64,000 nt of DNA from assembly GCF_014649815.1 (NCBI RefSeq), contig NZ_BMTT01000025.1:1-64000 (forward strand). Reading direction: 5' to 3'. Source of the DNA: Streptomyces mutabilis. GTDB lineage: Bacteria; Actinomycetota; Actinomycetes; Streptomycetales; Streptomycetaceae. The translations under genes and the position numbers were made by a program. Below are positions 16,132-26,023 of the stretch, piece by piece. The notes under the pieces are model-generated. The model ran no database searches. It saw only the letters and a list, made by a program, of their open reading frames with translations, and was not told the origin of the DNA. Every line of letters starts with the position of its first letter. Positions within the stretch are counted from its first letter, which is position 1.

Positions 16132-16325
16132 GGATTGTTGTCCTTCACCGGTTTTGATTGTGACGGGCCGCTGTCACGCCCGTACGGCCGGTGGCCGGTG
16201 CTAGGACGTCCGAGCATTCCCTCATGTCACGGCTTCGCGTTCGATTATCGCGCGCGGCCCGTGACGGATGAAACGGGGTGAATGCGGCCCATGGTTCGAT
16301 GGTCGCACCTGGCGGACGCAGGAGA

Positions 16326-16363
16326 AAGCCGCCGGGTACCTTGTTTTTCGGACCCGGCGGCTT
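16326..16363. terminator. Terminator between leuB and ilvE
   Basis: AAGCCGCCGGGT and ACCCGGCGGCTT form a perfect twelve-base stem with a fourteen-base loop, followed on the minus strand by TTTCTCC. It ends the leuB transcript, so ilvE needs its own promoter. Confidence 0.75.
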
Positions 16364-16391
16364 CGAAAGATTGGATTTCGAGCGTGCCGGG

Positions 16392-17435
16392 TCAGCCGGC
16401 TACTCGTCCGGCGAGCGCGTCGCCGATCTCCGAGGTGGAGCGGGCGGGCTTGCCGGCACGCTCGCCGAGGTCGGCCGAGACCGCGTCCTCGATGCGGGCG
16501 GCCTCGGCCTCGTAGCCGAGGTGGCGCAGCAGCAGGGCGACGGAGAGGACCGTGGCGGTGGGGTCGGCCTTGCCCTGGCCGGCGATGTCGGGCGCGGAAC
16601 CGTGGACCGGCTCGAACATCGAGGGGAACTCGCCGGACGGGTTGATGTTCCCGCTCGCGGCGACGCCGATGCCGCCGGAGACGGCCGCGGCGAGGTCGGT
16701 GATGATGTCGCCGAAGAGGTTGTCGGTGACGATCACGTCGAAGCGCTCGGGCTGGGTGACCAGGTAGATGGTCGCCGCGTCGACGTGCATGTACTCGGTG
16801 GTGACCTCGGGGTACTCCTCGGCCACCTTGTTGAAGACGTTCGTCCACAGGTGACCGGCGAAGGTCAGCACGTTGTTCTTGTGGATCAGCGCCAGCTTCC
16901 TGCGCGGGCGGGCCTGCGCGCGGGCGAAGGCGTCGCGCACGACGCGCTCGACACCGTAGGCCGTGTTGACGGAGACCTCGGTGGCGACCTCGTGCTCGGT
17001 GCCCTTGCGGATGGTGCCGCCGTTGCCGGTGTACGGGCCCTCGGTGCCCTCGCGGACGACGACGAAGTCGATCTCCGGCTGCCCGGCGAGCGGGGTGGCG
17101 ACACCCGGCAGCAGCTTGGACGGCCGCAGGTTGACGTGGTGGTCGAAGGCGAAGCGGAGCTTGAGCAGGAAGCCGCGCTCCAGGACGCCGGACGGCACCG
17201 AGGGGTCGCCGATCGCGCCGAGCAGGATGGCGTCGTGCGCCTTGAGGGCGTCGAGGTCGGCGTCGGTGAGGGTCTCTCCGGTCGCGTGGTAGCGCCGGGC
17301 GCCGAAGTCGAACTCCTTGGTCTCCAGCTTCACATCCTGCGGGAGGACGGCGGAGAGGACCTTCAGACCTTCGGCCACGACCTCCTGGCCGATGCCGTCA
17401 CCGGGAATCACTGCGAGTTTGATGCTGGGAGACAT
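16392..17435 (-). CDS. leuB: 3-Isopropylmalate dehydrogenase
   Basis: A 347-residue NAD-dependent beta-decarboxylating dehydrogenase that oxidises 3-isopropylmalate in leucine synthesis. Visible elements are [15 protein letters not shown] at the start, LRPSKLLPG with substrate-binding Arg, [13 protein letters not shown], the [13 protein letters not shown] segment with catalytic Lys, [18 protein letters not shown] with the metal-binding Asp residues, and [18 protein letters not shown] near 280. The length is normal for the actinobacterial type. It is flanked by hairpins on both sides and is probably monocistronic. Confidence 0.95.
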   Translation of the reverse strand: MSPSIKLAVIPGDGIGQEVVAEGLKVLSAVLPQDVKLETKEFDFGARRYHATGETLTDADLDALKAHDAILLGAIGDPSVPSGVLERGFLLKLRFAFDHHVNLRPSKLLPGVATPLAGQPEIDFVVVREGTEGPYTGNGGTIRKGTEHEVATEVSVNTAYGVERVVRDAFARAQARPRRKLALIHKNNVLTFAGHLWTNVFNKVAEEYPEVTTEYMHVDAATIYLVTQPERFDVIVTDNLFGDIITDLAAAVSGGIGVAASGNINPSGEFPSMFEPVHGSAPDIAGQGKADPTATVLSVALLLRHLGYEAEAARIEDAVSADLGERAGKPARSTSEIGDALAGRVAG

Positions 17436-17470
17436 GACGGCACCCTACTGCGCGTCCCACGGGATGACAT

Positions 17471-17495
17471 GCGGCGTCCGGCATTCGGACGCCGC
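17471..17495. terminator. Hairpin upstream of leuB
   Basis: GCGGCGTCCG-GCATT-CGGACGCCGC has a ten-base perfect stem. It lies between the 43-residue ORF and leuB, both on the minus strand, and probably separates their transcripts. Confidence 0.6.
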
Positions 17496-17511
17496 TGTCG
17501 TCCCGCGCGAC

Positions 17512-17643
17512 TCAGTGGCCGGTGGCGCCGCCGTTGTCGCGGCGGTCGAGGGCGCGCTGGAGGGCGGCGGCGGCGTTCTTGCGCTCGGAGTCGCTGGTAC
17601 GGGAAAGGTGGCGGACTCGGCGGCGGACGGTGGTCTCGGCCAT
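17512..17643 (-). CDS. Small basic protein of 43 residues
   Basis: The ORF reads MAETTVRRRVRHLSRTSDSE and continues RKNAAAALQRALDRRDNGGA. It is preceded by GAAGGAGTC at correct spacing, so translation is likely. It is rich in Arg and Ala and could form one amphipathic helix. No catalytic or DNA-binding motif is visible, and the function is unknown. A terminator follows and leuB is next. Confidence 0.65.
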   Translation of the reverse strand: MAETTVRRRVRHLSRTSDSERKNAAAALQRALDRRDNGGATGH

Positions 17644-17898
17644 GGAATCGACTCCTTCGGCACAGCACACGGGGTGCGGAGAAAGGGGATTGCGTGAGGC
17701 CGGAAGGGGCGGGAAGCACGGAGCAGCAGGGGTTGCCTGCACGGAGCCCGGCTCACGACCGCCCTTCGCTCGATCGAGCGGGACGTTCGGCTCCTACAAA
17801 GTTAAGGGAGCACGGAGCGTCTGTCTCCACAATTACTCGGACTTCCTACTATCTGAGACAGTGGCCTCGACCGCACCGCCCTGACCTGCGAAAACGCC
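17644..17898. other. Intergenic region upstream of the 43-residue ORF
   Basis: No gene is visible. The part from about 17800 to 17865 is clearly richer in A and T than its surroundings, as expected for a promoter of the small minus-strand ORF, but I cannot pick a -35/-10 pair with confidence. Confidence 0.4.
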
Positions 17899-17928
17899 GA
17901 CGGGCCAGGTCGGGTGACCTGGCCCGTC
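17899..17928 (-). terminator. Terminator after pruA
   Basis: GACGGGCCAGGTC and GACCTGGCCCGTC form a perfect thirteen-base stem with a GGGT loop. On the minus strand it is followed by GGCGTTTTCG. It ends the proline catabolic operon. Confidence 0.75.
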
Positions 17929-17949
17929 CGCGGGCGTGCCGAGGGGGCG

Positions 17950-19581
17950 TCAGCCCATGTGCGGGTACGTGTAGTCGGTCGGCGCGACCAGCGTCTCCTT
18001 GATGGCGCGGGTCAGCGTCCAGCGCATCAGGTTCTGCGGGGCGCCGGCCTTGTCGTTGGTGCCGGAGGCACGGCCGCCGCCGAAGGGCTGCTGGCCGACG
18101 ACGGCGCCGGTCGACTTGTCGTTGATGTAGAAGTTGCCGGCCGCGTAGCGCAGCTTCTCCATCGTGTACGCCGCCGCCGCGCGGTCGTTGGAGATGACCG
18201 AGCCGGTGAGGGCGTAGTCGGAGACCGACTCCATCTGGGTCAGCATCTCGTCGTACCTGTCGTCCTCGTAGACGTACACGGCGAGGATCGGGCCGAAGTA
18301 CTCGGTGCGGAAGACCTCGTTCTCCGGGTCGGTGCACTCGATGACCGTCGGGCGGACGAAGTAGCCGACCGAGTCGTCGTAGGAGCCGCCGGCGACGATC
18401 GTGCAGGCGTCGTCCTCCTTGGCGCGGTCGATGGCGGCCTTGTTCTTGGCGAAGGACCGCTCGTCGATGACGGCGCCGATGAAGTTCGACAGGTCGGTGA
18501 CGTCGCCCATGGTGAGGTAGTCGACCTCGGCGGCGAACTCCTCCTTGAAGCCGTCGTTCCAGATGGACGCCGGGATGTACGCGCGGGAGGTGGCGCTGCA
18601 CTTCTGGCCCTGGTACTCGAAGGCGCCGCGGGTCAGAGCGGTCTTGAGGACGGCACGGTCGGCGCTCGGGTGGGCGACGAGGAAGTCCTTGCCGCCGGTC
18701 TCGCCGACCAGGCGCGGGTAGGTGCGGTACTTCTCGATGTTGTTGCCGACCGTCTTCCACAGGTGCTGGAAGGTCTTGGTCGAGCCGGTGAAGTGGATGC
18801 CCGCGAGGTCCCGGTGCTCCAGGGCGACCTCGGAGACCGCGATGCCGTCGCCGGTGACGAGGTTGATGACGCCCCTGGGCAGACCGGCCTCCTCCAGGAG
18901 CTGCATCAGCAGCACGGCGGCGTGGGTCTGGGTCGGGGACGGCTTCCAGACCACCACGTTGCCCATCAGGGCCGGGGCGGTGGGCAGGTTGGCGGCGATC
19001 GCGCTGAAGTTGAACGGCGTGATCGCGTAGACGAATCCCTCCAGCGGGCGGTGGTCCATGCGGTTCCACACGCCCTGGGAGTTGGCCGGGGGCTGCTCGG
19101 CCAGGATGTTGCGGGCGTAGTGGACGTTGAAGCGCCAGAAGTCGATCAGCTCGCAGGGGCTGTCGATCTCGGCCTGCTGGGCCGTCTTGGACTGGCCGAG
19201 CATCGTGGAGGCGGCGATGGTCTCGCGCCACGGGCCGGACAGCAGCTCGGCGGCGCGCAGGATGATCGCCGCGCGGTCGTCGAAGGACATCGCGCGCCAG
19301 GCCGGGGCGGCGGCCAGGGCGGCGTCGATCGCGTCCTGGGCGTCCTGCTGGGTGGCGTTCGCGTACGTGCCCAGACGCGCCTTGTGGTTGTGCGGCTGCA
19401 CGACGTCGAAGCGCTCACCGCCGCCCATCCGCTTCTCGCCGCCGATGGTGCAGGGCAGATCGATCGGGTTGTCGGCCAGCTCCTTGAGCTTGGCCTCCAG
19501 ACGGGCACGCTCGGGCGAGCCGGGGGCGTAGCCGTGCACCGGCTCGTTGACGGGGGTGGGGACCTGGGTCACAGCGTCCAT
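17950..19581 (-). CDS. pruA: L-glutamate gamma-semialdehyde (1-pyrroline-5-carboxylate) dehydrogenase
   Basis: A 543-residue NAD-dependent aldehyde dehydrogenase that turns pyrroline-5-carboxylate into glutamate, the second step of proline oxidation. The cofactor site includes FTGSTKTFQHLWK; the catalytic Cys lies in YQGQKCSATSRAYIP near 340; VGQQPFGGGRASGTNDKAGA near 510 is the typical C-terminal motif. The Glu general base lies in RLVGETGGKDF. The ATG at 19581 has AAGGAGT about ten bases upstream. It follows proline dehydrogenase by 49 bases. Confidence 0.95.
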   Translation of the reverse strand: MDAVTQVPTPVNEPVHGYAPGSPERARLEAKLKELADNPIDLPCTIGGEKRMGGGERFDVVQPHNHKARLGTYANATQQDAQDAIDAALAAAPAWRAMSFDDRAAIILRAAELLSGPWRETIAASTMLGQSKTAQQAEIDSPCELIDFWRFNVHYARNILAEQPPANSQGVWNRMDHRPLEGFVYAITPFNFSAIAANLPTAPALMGNVVVWKPSPTQTHAAVLLMQLLEEAGLPRGVINLVTGDGIAVSEVALEHRDLAGIHFTGSTKTFQHLWKTVGNNIEKYRTYPRLVGETGGKDFLVAHPSADRAVLKTALTRGAFEYQGQKCSATSRAYIPASIWNDGFKEEFAAEVDYLTMGDVTDLSNFIGAVIDERSFAKNKAAIDRAKEDDACTIVAGGSYDDSVGYFVRPTVIECTDPENEVFRTEYFGPILAVYVYEDDRYDEMLTQMESVSDYALTGSVISNDRAAAAYTMEKLRYAAGNFYINDKSTGAVVGQQPFGGGRASGTNDKAGAPQNLMRWTLTRAIKETLVAPTDYTYPHMG

Positions 19582-19630
19582 GGGTTCCGTTACTCCTTGA
19601 CTTGAGCGGGTTGTGCGAGCGGGTGCGGGC

Positions 19631-20557
19631 TCAGCCCTTGCTCACCATCGAGCGGGCGAAGAACCGGAGGTTGGCCGGCTTCTCCGCCAGACGGCGCATG
19701 AAGTAGCCGTACCAGTCGGTGCCGTAGGCGGTGTACACGCGCATGCGGTGGCCCTCGGCGGCGAGCCGCAGGTGCTCGTCGCCGCGGATGCCGTACAGCA
19801 TCTGGAACTCGTACTCGTCGAGCTTGCGCCCGGCGGTGCGGGCCAGCTCCTGCGCGATGGAGATCAGGCGCGGGTCGTGGGACCCGATCATCGGGTAACC
19901 CTCGCCCTCCATCAGCGTCCGCAGGATGCGCACGTACGCCTTGTCGATCTCGTGGCGCTGCTGGTAGGCGACCTCGGCGGGCTCCTTGTAGGCGCCCTTC
20001 ACCAACCGTACGCGAGAGCCGTTGTCGGCGAGCCGGCGCGCGTCGGCCTCGGTGCGGAAGAGGTATGCCTGGATGACGCAGCCGGTCTGCGGGAAGTCCT
20101 TCCGCAGCTCCTCGTGGATGGCGAACATCGAGTCGAGGGTGGTGTGGTCCTCGGCGTCGAGGGTGACGGTGGTGCCGATCTCGGCGGCGGCCTCGACGAC
20201 CGGGCGGACGTTCCGCAGGGCCAGCTCGTGACCGCCGGCCAGTGCCTGGCCGAACATCGAGAGCTTGACGGACATCTCGGCGCGGGTGCCGAGGTCCAAC
20301 GGCTTGAGCCGGTCGATCAGCTCCAGGTAGGCGTCGCGGGCGGTCTCCGCCTGCGCCGGGGTGGTGATGTCCTCGCCGACGACGTCCATCGTCAGCTCCA
20401 GGCCCTGGTCGGTCAGCTCCCGGATGATCGGGACAATCTGGTCGACCGTCTCGCCGGGGATGAACCGGTCGACGACCGGCTTGGTCACGGGCGCGGCGGA
20501 AACCAGCCGACGCATCCGGTCGCTGCGGGACGCGGCGAGAATCACGGGACCCAACAC
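19631..20557 (-). CDS. Proline dehydrogenase
   Basis: A 308-residue FAD-dependent proline dehydrogenase of the monofunctional type. It oxidises proline to pyrroline-5-carboxylate for PruA. The barrel shows TMDVVGEDITTPAQ, VKLSMFGQALAGG, LDAEDHTTLDS, VIQAYLFRTEADA, and near the end ARTAGRKLDEYEFQMLYGIR with the substrate-binding YGTDWYGYFMRRLAE. GTG at 20557 is preferred because GGAGGTG lies seven bases upstream and family alignment starts at VLGPVILAASRSD; a farther in-frame ATG at 20674 would add 39 unrelated residues. It leads the operon with pruA, divergent from a PucR regulator. Confidence 0.93.
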   Translation of the reverse strand: MLGPVILAASRSDRMRRLVSAAPVTKPVVDRFIPGETVDQIVPIIRELTDQGLELTMDVVGEDITTPAQAETARDAYLELIDRLKPLDLGTRAEMSVKLSMFGQALAGGHELALRNVRPVVEAAAEIGTTVTLDAEDHTTLDSMFAIHEELRKDFPQTGCVIQAYLFRTEADARRLADNGSRVRLVKGAYKEPAEVAYQQRHEIDKAYVRILRTLMEGEGYPMIGSHDPRLISIAQELARTAGRKLDEYEFQMLYGIRGDEHLRLAAEGHRMRVYTAYGTDWYGYFMRRLAEKPANLRFFARSMVSKG

Positions 20558-20739
20558 GGGGCACCTCCACTTACCAACCAACACAGGGCCGTGGCCCGAC
20601 GTTTCGGGAACGGCACGGAGAACCACCGTGAAATCTAAGGATGCCCCCGATCGTGGGCCATCGACAGCTGTCACGCATCCGTGCCACGGATCTCAGACAG
20701 ATGTATGAAGGCCGTTCGCAAATGCGGCACAATGCCCGG

Positions 20740-21999
20740 GTGACGTCGGATTCCAGAGGTGCCGCAGGCGCAGGCTCCGGGGGCGCCCGTGGCGACTACC
20801 AGGAGCTGGTCGACGAGATCTCCGAAGTGCTGGGGGCCCCCGCGACCCTGGAGAACCGCGACTTCGAGCTGATCGCCTTCGGCGCCTACGACAGCGAGGG
20901 CGACCTGGACCCGTCCGTGCTGGACCCGGTGCGCACCCGCTCGATCCTGACCCGGCGCTCCACCGCGGCCGTCCGGACGTGGTTCGAGGGCTTCGGCATC
21001 ACGCGCGCGAAGGGCCCCGTCCGCATTCCGCCGACCCCGGAAGCAGGGGTCTATCGCGGACGCACCTGCCTCCCGGTACGCCATCGGGGTGTCGTCCTCG
21101 GCTACGTGTGGCTCCTGGACACCGACCCCGGCCCGACCGAGCGGCAGCTGGCGGCGGCCATGGAGGTCACCGGCCGGATCGGCGCGCTGCTCGCGGACGA
21201 GGCGCAGCACGGCGCCGACCTGAGCCGGGAGCTGCGGGCGGTGCTGACCGCGGAGCGCGACTGGCAGCGGGACATGGCGGTGGCCGAACTGCGCACCGCG
21301 CTCGGCGCCCGCGCGGACACCCCGCACGCGGTGGTGTGTGTGGCCCCCTGGCCGTCGGCCGACCCCGACGACGCCCCCTCGGTGCGCACGGTGCCGGGGG
21401 CGACGGCGCTGTGCACGGTGCCGTGGGGAGCGTCGGCCCAGTCGCTGGCGCTGCTGGTCCGGTTGCGCTCGGCGGACGTGCCGGCCCCGGCGACCTCGGC
21501 GGCGGGGCGGCTGCTGGAGCGGGCGCGGGGCGTGGCCGGGGCCGTGGGTTCGGCGGCCGGGGCGGTGGCGGCGGCCCGGGCGGGCGCGGTGACGGCGGCA
21601 GGGGTCTCCGCCCCGCGCACCGGTCTGGCGGAGCTGGGGGCCGCCTGGCAGGAGGCGTCGGCGGCGGCCCGGGCGGCGCGCGCCGAGAGCCGGTTCGGGC
21701 CGGTCGCCGAGTGGACGTCCATCGGGGCGTTCCGCCTGCTGACCGGGTTGCCGGCGCAGTCCGCCCACGACCCTGCCGTACGGGTGCTGCTCTCCCCCGC
21801 CCACCGCGAGCTGGCCCGCACCGCCGAGGTCTACCTGGACTGCGCGGGCCAGGCGGGCCGCACGGCCACCGAGCTGGGCATCCACCGGCAGACCCTGTAC
21901 TACCGGCTGTCCCGCGTCGAACAGCTCACGGGCCTGGACCTGGACGACGGGGAGGACCGGCTGCTGCTGCACATGGCGTTGAAGGCCGCCCGCCTGTGA
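20740..21999 (+). CDS. PucR/CdaR-family regulator, probable proline-use regulator
   Basis: About 419 residues. The N-terminal half carries a GAF/PucR-like sensory region ([40 protein letters not shown]). The C-terminus has the PucR winged helix-turn-helix, [20 protein letters not shown] followed by [20 protein letters not shown]. The gene is divergent from proline dehydrogenase, and PucR-type activators (PutR) control proline catabolism in other actinobacteria, so a role there is likely. GTG at 20740 is suggested because CACAAT lies six bases upstream, giving a leaderless mRNA. ATG at 20701 and 20722 are alternatives. Confidence 0.85.
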   Translation: MTSDSRGAAGAGSGGARGDYQELVDEISEVLGAPATLENRDFELIAFGAYDSEGDLDPSVLDPVRTRSILTRRSTAAVRTWFEGFGITRAKGPVRIPPTPEAGVYRGRTCLPVRHRGVVLGYVWLLDTDPGPTERQLAAAMEVTGRIGALLADEAQHGADLSRELRAVLTAERDWQRDMAVAELRTALGARADTPHAVVCVAPWPSADPDDAPSVRTVPGATALCTVPWGASAQSLALLVRLRSADVPAPATSAAGRLLERARGVAGAVGSAAGAVAAARAGAVTAAGVSAPRTGLAELGAAWQEASAAARAARAESRFGPVAEWTSIGAFRLLTGLPAQSAHDPAVRVLLSPAHRELARTAEVYLDCAGQAGRTATELGIHRQTLYYRLSRVEQLTGLDLDDGEDRLLLHMALKAARL

Positions 22000-22084
22000 G
22001 TGTCGCTCAGCCCTTCCGGACGCCCTCGCCGACCTGGCGCAGCCCCTCGGTGAGCCGGTCGGCCTCGGGGGCGTACTGGACTCC

Positions 22085-22410
22085 GCGTCCTCCCTCATGG
22101 AGACCGGCGCCGAGTTCGGCGGGGCGCTGGGAATGGCGGTGCTCGGCTCCATCGGTACGGCGGTCTACCGGCAGGAGATGCCGGACTCGGCACCGGAGGC
22201 GGCACACGAGACGCTGGGCAGCGCGCCGGCCGTCGCCGGGCAGTTGCCGGGGCGCGCGGGAGACGCCCTGGCCACCGCGGCACGGGAGGCGTTCACCAGT
22301 GGGATGCACGCGGCGGCGATCGCGGGCGCGGTGGTGCCCGCCGGCGCGGCGGTTCTGACGTCGGTGACACTGCGGAAGGTCCGGGTGCGCGAGGAGAGGT
22401 GCAAGGAAGA
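22085..22410 (+). pseudogene. EmrB/QacA-type MFS exporter, C-terminal remnant
   Basis: The frame reads SASSLMETGAEFGGALGMAV, then LGSIGTAVYRQ, and ends with GMHAAAIAGAVVPAGAAVLT before a basic tail. This is the last two helices and periplasmic loop of a fourteen-helix drug exporter. No start, ribosome site or preceding helices exist; the sequence begins right after the PucR gene. The frame runs on without a stop into repeat copy 2 and antisense to serA. It is a leftover fragment. Confidence 0.65.
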
Positions 22411-22430
22411 CGCCGGACAGGCTGGACGTC

Positions 22431-22500
22431 CCAGCCCGTCCGGCGTTTCGAGGACGAGCCCGTTCAGGGCGAACGGGGGTCCGGGGGCGGTAGCCCCCGG
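22431..22500 (+). repeat. Interspersed Streptomyces repeat, copy 2
   Basis: Begins CCAGCCCGTCCGGCGTTTCG and ends in a GC hairpin. It is nearly the same as copy 3 on the opposite strand and more distant from copy 1. It sits immediately 3' of serA. Confidence 0.75.
22481..22500. terminator. Terminator after serA, within repeat copy 2
   Basis: CCGGGGGC-GGTA-GCCCCCGG is a perfect eight-base stem with a four-base loop, located nine bases past the serA stop. The repeat may have been recruited as terminator. Confidence 0.6.
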
Positions 22501-22509
22501 AGGGGTCAC

Positions 22510-24099
22510 TCAGACCAGGTTCACCGACCGGGCCGACGTCGCCCCGATCTCCGCGGCGACCTCGGCCAGCACTCCGGAGGGCACCGTGTCGTCGACGGTC
22601 AGCACGGCCAGCGCCTCTCCGCCGACCGTCGCACGGGCGACCTGCATGCCGGCGATGTTGATGCCGGCCTCGCCGATGACGCGGCCGACGGTGCCGACGA
22701 CGCCGGGACGGTCCTCGTAGCGCAGGACGACCATGTGGTCGGCGAGGGCGAGGTCCACGTCGTACTCGCCGACGGCGACGATCTTCTGGAGGTGCTTGGG
22801 GCCGGCCAGCGTGCCGGAGACCGACACCTCCTCGCCGTCCTGGAGGGTGCCGCGCACCGTGACGACGTTGCGGTGCTCCGGGGACTCCGAGCTGGTGGTC
22901 AGGCGGACCTCGACGCCGCGCTCCTGGGCGAACAGCGGGGCGTTGACGTAGGACACGGTCTCGTCGACGACATCCTCGAAGACGCCCTTGAGGGCGGACA
23001 GTTCCAGCACCTTCACGTCGTGCTGGGTGATCTCGCCGTAGACCTCGACGTCGAGGCGGACGGCGACCTCGCCGGCCAGCGCGGTGAAGATGCGGCCGAG
23101 GCGCTCGGCGAGCGGCAGGCCCGGCTTGACGTCCTCGGCGATGACACCGCCCTGGACGTTCACCGCGTCCGGGACCAGCTCACCGGCGAGGGCGAGACGG
23201 ACCGACTTGGCGACGGCGATGCCGGCCTTCTCCTGGGCCTCGTCCGTGGAGGCGCCGAGGTGCGGGGTGCAGACGACCTGGTCGAACTCGAACAGCGGCG
23301 AGTCGGTGCAGGGCTCCTTGGCGTACACGTCCAGGCCGGCGCCGGCGACGCGGCCCTCCTTGAGCGCCGAGTACAGCGCCTCCTCGTCGACGATGCCGCC
23401 GCGCGCGGCGTTGACGATGCGGACGCTCGGCTTGACCTTGCGCAGCGCCTCGTCACCGATCAGGCCGAGGGTCTCGGGGGTCTTGGGGAGGTGGACGGTG
23501 ATGAAGTCGGAGACCTCGAGCAGTTCGTCCAGCGACAGCACCTTGACGCCCATCTGCGCGGCCCGCGCGGGCTGCACGTAGGGGTCGTAGGCTACGACCT
23601 TCATGCCGAAGGCCGACATCCGCTGCGCGACGAGGGCGCCGATGCGGCCGAGGCCCACGACACCGAGGGTCTTCTCGGCCAGCTCGACGCCGGTGTACTT
23701 GCTGCGCTTCCACTCGCCGTTCTTCAGCGCGGCGTTGGCCTGCGGGATGTTGCGGGCGGTGGCGACGAGCAGACCGCAGGCGAGCTCGGCCGCGGTCACG
23801 ATGTTGGAGGTCGGGGCGTTGACCACCATGACGCCGGCCTTGGTGGCGGCGGAGACGTCCACGTTGTCCAGGCCGACACCGGCCCGGGCGACGACCTTCA
23901 GCTTCTTGGCGGCGGCGATGGCCTCGGCGTCGACCTTGGTGGCCGAGCGGACCAGGATCGCGTCCACGTCGGCGATGGCGGGGAGCAGTTCGGCCCGGTC
24001 CGCGCCGTTGCACTGGCGGATCTCGAAATCGGGGCCGAGCGCGTCCACGGTCGCGGGCGACAGCTCTTCGGCGATGAGTACGACGGGTTTCGAGCTCAC
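22510..24099 (-). CDS. serA: D-3-phosphoglycerate dehydrogenase
   Basis: A 529-residue enzyme that commits 3-phosphoglycerate to serine synthesis. The Rossmann motif is VVGLGRIGALVAQRMSAFGM near 145-170; the active-site Arg/Glu/His lie in VNAARGGIVDEEAL, and CTPHLGASTDEAQEKAG. The C-terminal half has the intervening (ASB) domain and a final ACT domain (VVLRYEDRPGVVGTVGRVIG), the long type seen in actinobacteria and plants. GTG at 24099 is used because GAGGA lies about eight bases upstream and conserved sequence starts at SSKPVVLIAEELSP. Confidence 0.95.
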   Translation of the reverse strand: MSSKPVVLIAEELSPATVDALGPDFEIRQCNGADRAELLPAIADVDAILVRSATKVDAEAIAAAKKLKVVARAGVGLDNVDVSAATKAGVMVVNAPTSNIVTAAELACGLLVATARNIPQANAALKNGEWKRSKYTGVELAEKTLGVVGLGRIGALVAQRMSAFGMKVVAYDPYVQPARAAQMGVKVLSLDELLEVSDFITVHLPKTPETLGLIGDEALRKVKPSVRIVNAARGGIVDEEALYSALKEGRVAGAGLDVYAKEPCTDSPLFEFDQVVCTPHLGASTDEAQEKAGIAVAKSVRLALAGELVPDAVNVQGGVIAEDVKPGLPLAERLGRIFTALAGEVAVRLDVEVYGEITQHDVKVLELSALKGVFEDVVDETVSYVNAPLFAQERGVEVRLTTSSESPEHRNVVTVRGTLQDGEEVSVSGTLAGPKHLQKIVAVGEYDVDLALADHMVVLRYEDRPGVVGTVGRVIGEAGINIAGMQVARATVGGEALAVLTVDDTVPSGVLAEVAAEIGATSARSVNLV

Positions 24100-24321
24100 G
24101 TGAGTCCTCACAAGTCCAATGCGGACGGCCGTCCCGACGGCCGCATTCGGTGTCGCTGAGCCGCGTGGAAGACGCACGACGCTGTGGGCCTGACGCGTAT
24201 GTTGTGCAGCAGTCTAGTGGCGTGGCGGAGGTCGTCCTGCGCCTCTGCGGAAGGATCACCCGTCCGTGGCTGGACGGGGTGGACAACGCCGTACGTCCGA
24301 CGTTACCCCGGGTTCGCCGAA

Positions 24322-24349
24322 GGGGCCGGGGCGATGTCGCCCCGGCCCC
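24322..24349 (-). terminator. Terminator after ilvC
   Basis: GGGGCCGGGGCGA and TCGCCCCGGCCCC form a thirteen-base perfect stem with a two-base loop, twelve bases past the ilvC stop. It closes the ilvBNC operon before serA. Confidence 0.65.
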
Positions 24350-24361
24350 CGGCGTTGAGGC

Positions 24362-25477
<1,116 letters not shown>

Positions 25478-26002
25478 TTATGCGGACCGGTCGAGTGCGC
25501 GCAGCGAGCGGTCCGTGATCGAACGGGCGCCGCGGCCGATGGCGATCGTGCCGGACTGGACGAGTTCCTTGATGCCGTACGGTTCCAGCATCCGGAGCAT
25601 GGCGGACAGCTTGTCGCTGCTGCCGGTGGCCTCGATGGTCACGGCCTCCGGGGAGACGTCGACGGTCTTGGCGCGGAAGAGCTGGACGATCTCGACGATC
25701 TGGGAACGCGTCTCGTTGTCGGAGCGCACCTTCACCAGGACGAGTTCGCGCTGGACGGCCTGGGTGGGCTCCAGCTCGACGATCTTGAGTACGTTCACCA
25801 GCTTGTTGAGCTGCTTGGTGACCTGCTCCAGCGGGAAGTCCTCGACGCTCACCACGATGGTGATGCGGGAGATGTCGGGGTGCTCGGTGACGCCGACGGC
25901 GAGGGAGTCGATGTTGAAGCCGCGGCGGGAGAAGAGGGCGGTGATCCGCGCCAGGACGCCGGGGGTGTTCTCCACCAGGACGGAGAGCGTGTGCTTGGAC
26001 AT
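25478..26002 (-). CDS. ilvN: Acetolactate synthase small (regulatory) subunit
   Basis: A 174-residue subunit that gives valine feedback control and full activity to IlvB. The N-terminal ACT domain is LSVLVENTPGVLARITALFS followed by RRGFNIDSLAVGVTEHPDIS; the C-terminal part has RELVLVKVRSDN and GIKELVQSGTIAIGRGARS. ATG at 26002 follows the ilvB stop by 21 bases with a GAAGAGA ribosome site. The length is normal (also called IlvH). Confidence 0.95.
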   Translation of the reverse strand: MSKHTLSVLVENTPGVLARITALFSRRGFNIDSLAVGVTEHPDISRITIVVSVEDFPLEQVTKQLNKLVNVLKIVELEPTQAVQRELVLVKVRSDNETRSQIVEIVQLFRAKTVDVSPEAVTIEATGSSDKLSAMLRMLEPYGIKELVQSGTIAIGRGARSITDRSLRALDRSA

Positions 26003-26023
26003 GGTCTCTTCGGTCTCTCTCGC

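Noticed and set aside
22007-22084. Short minus-strand frame ending EADRLTEGLRQVGEGVRKG
   Set aside because: It looks like a protein C-terminus but has no upstream body or start; too short to assign.
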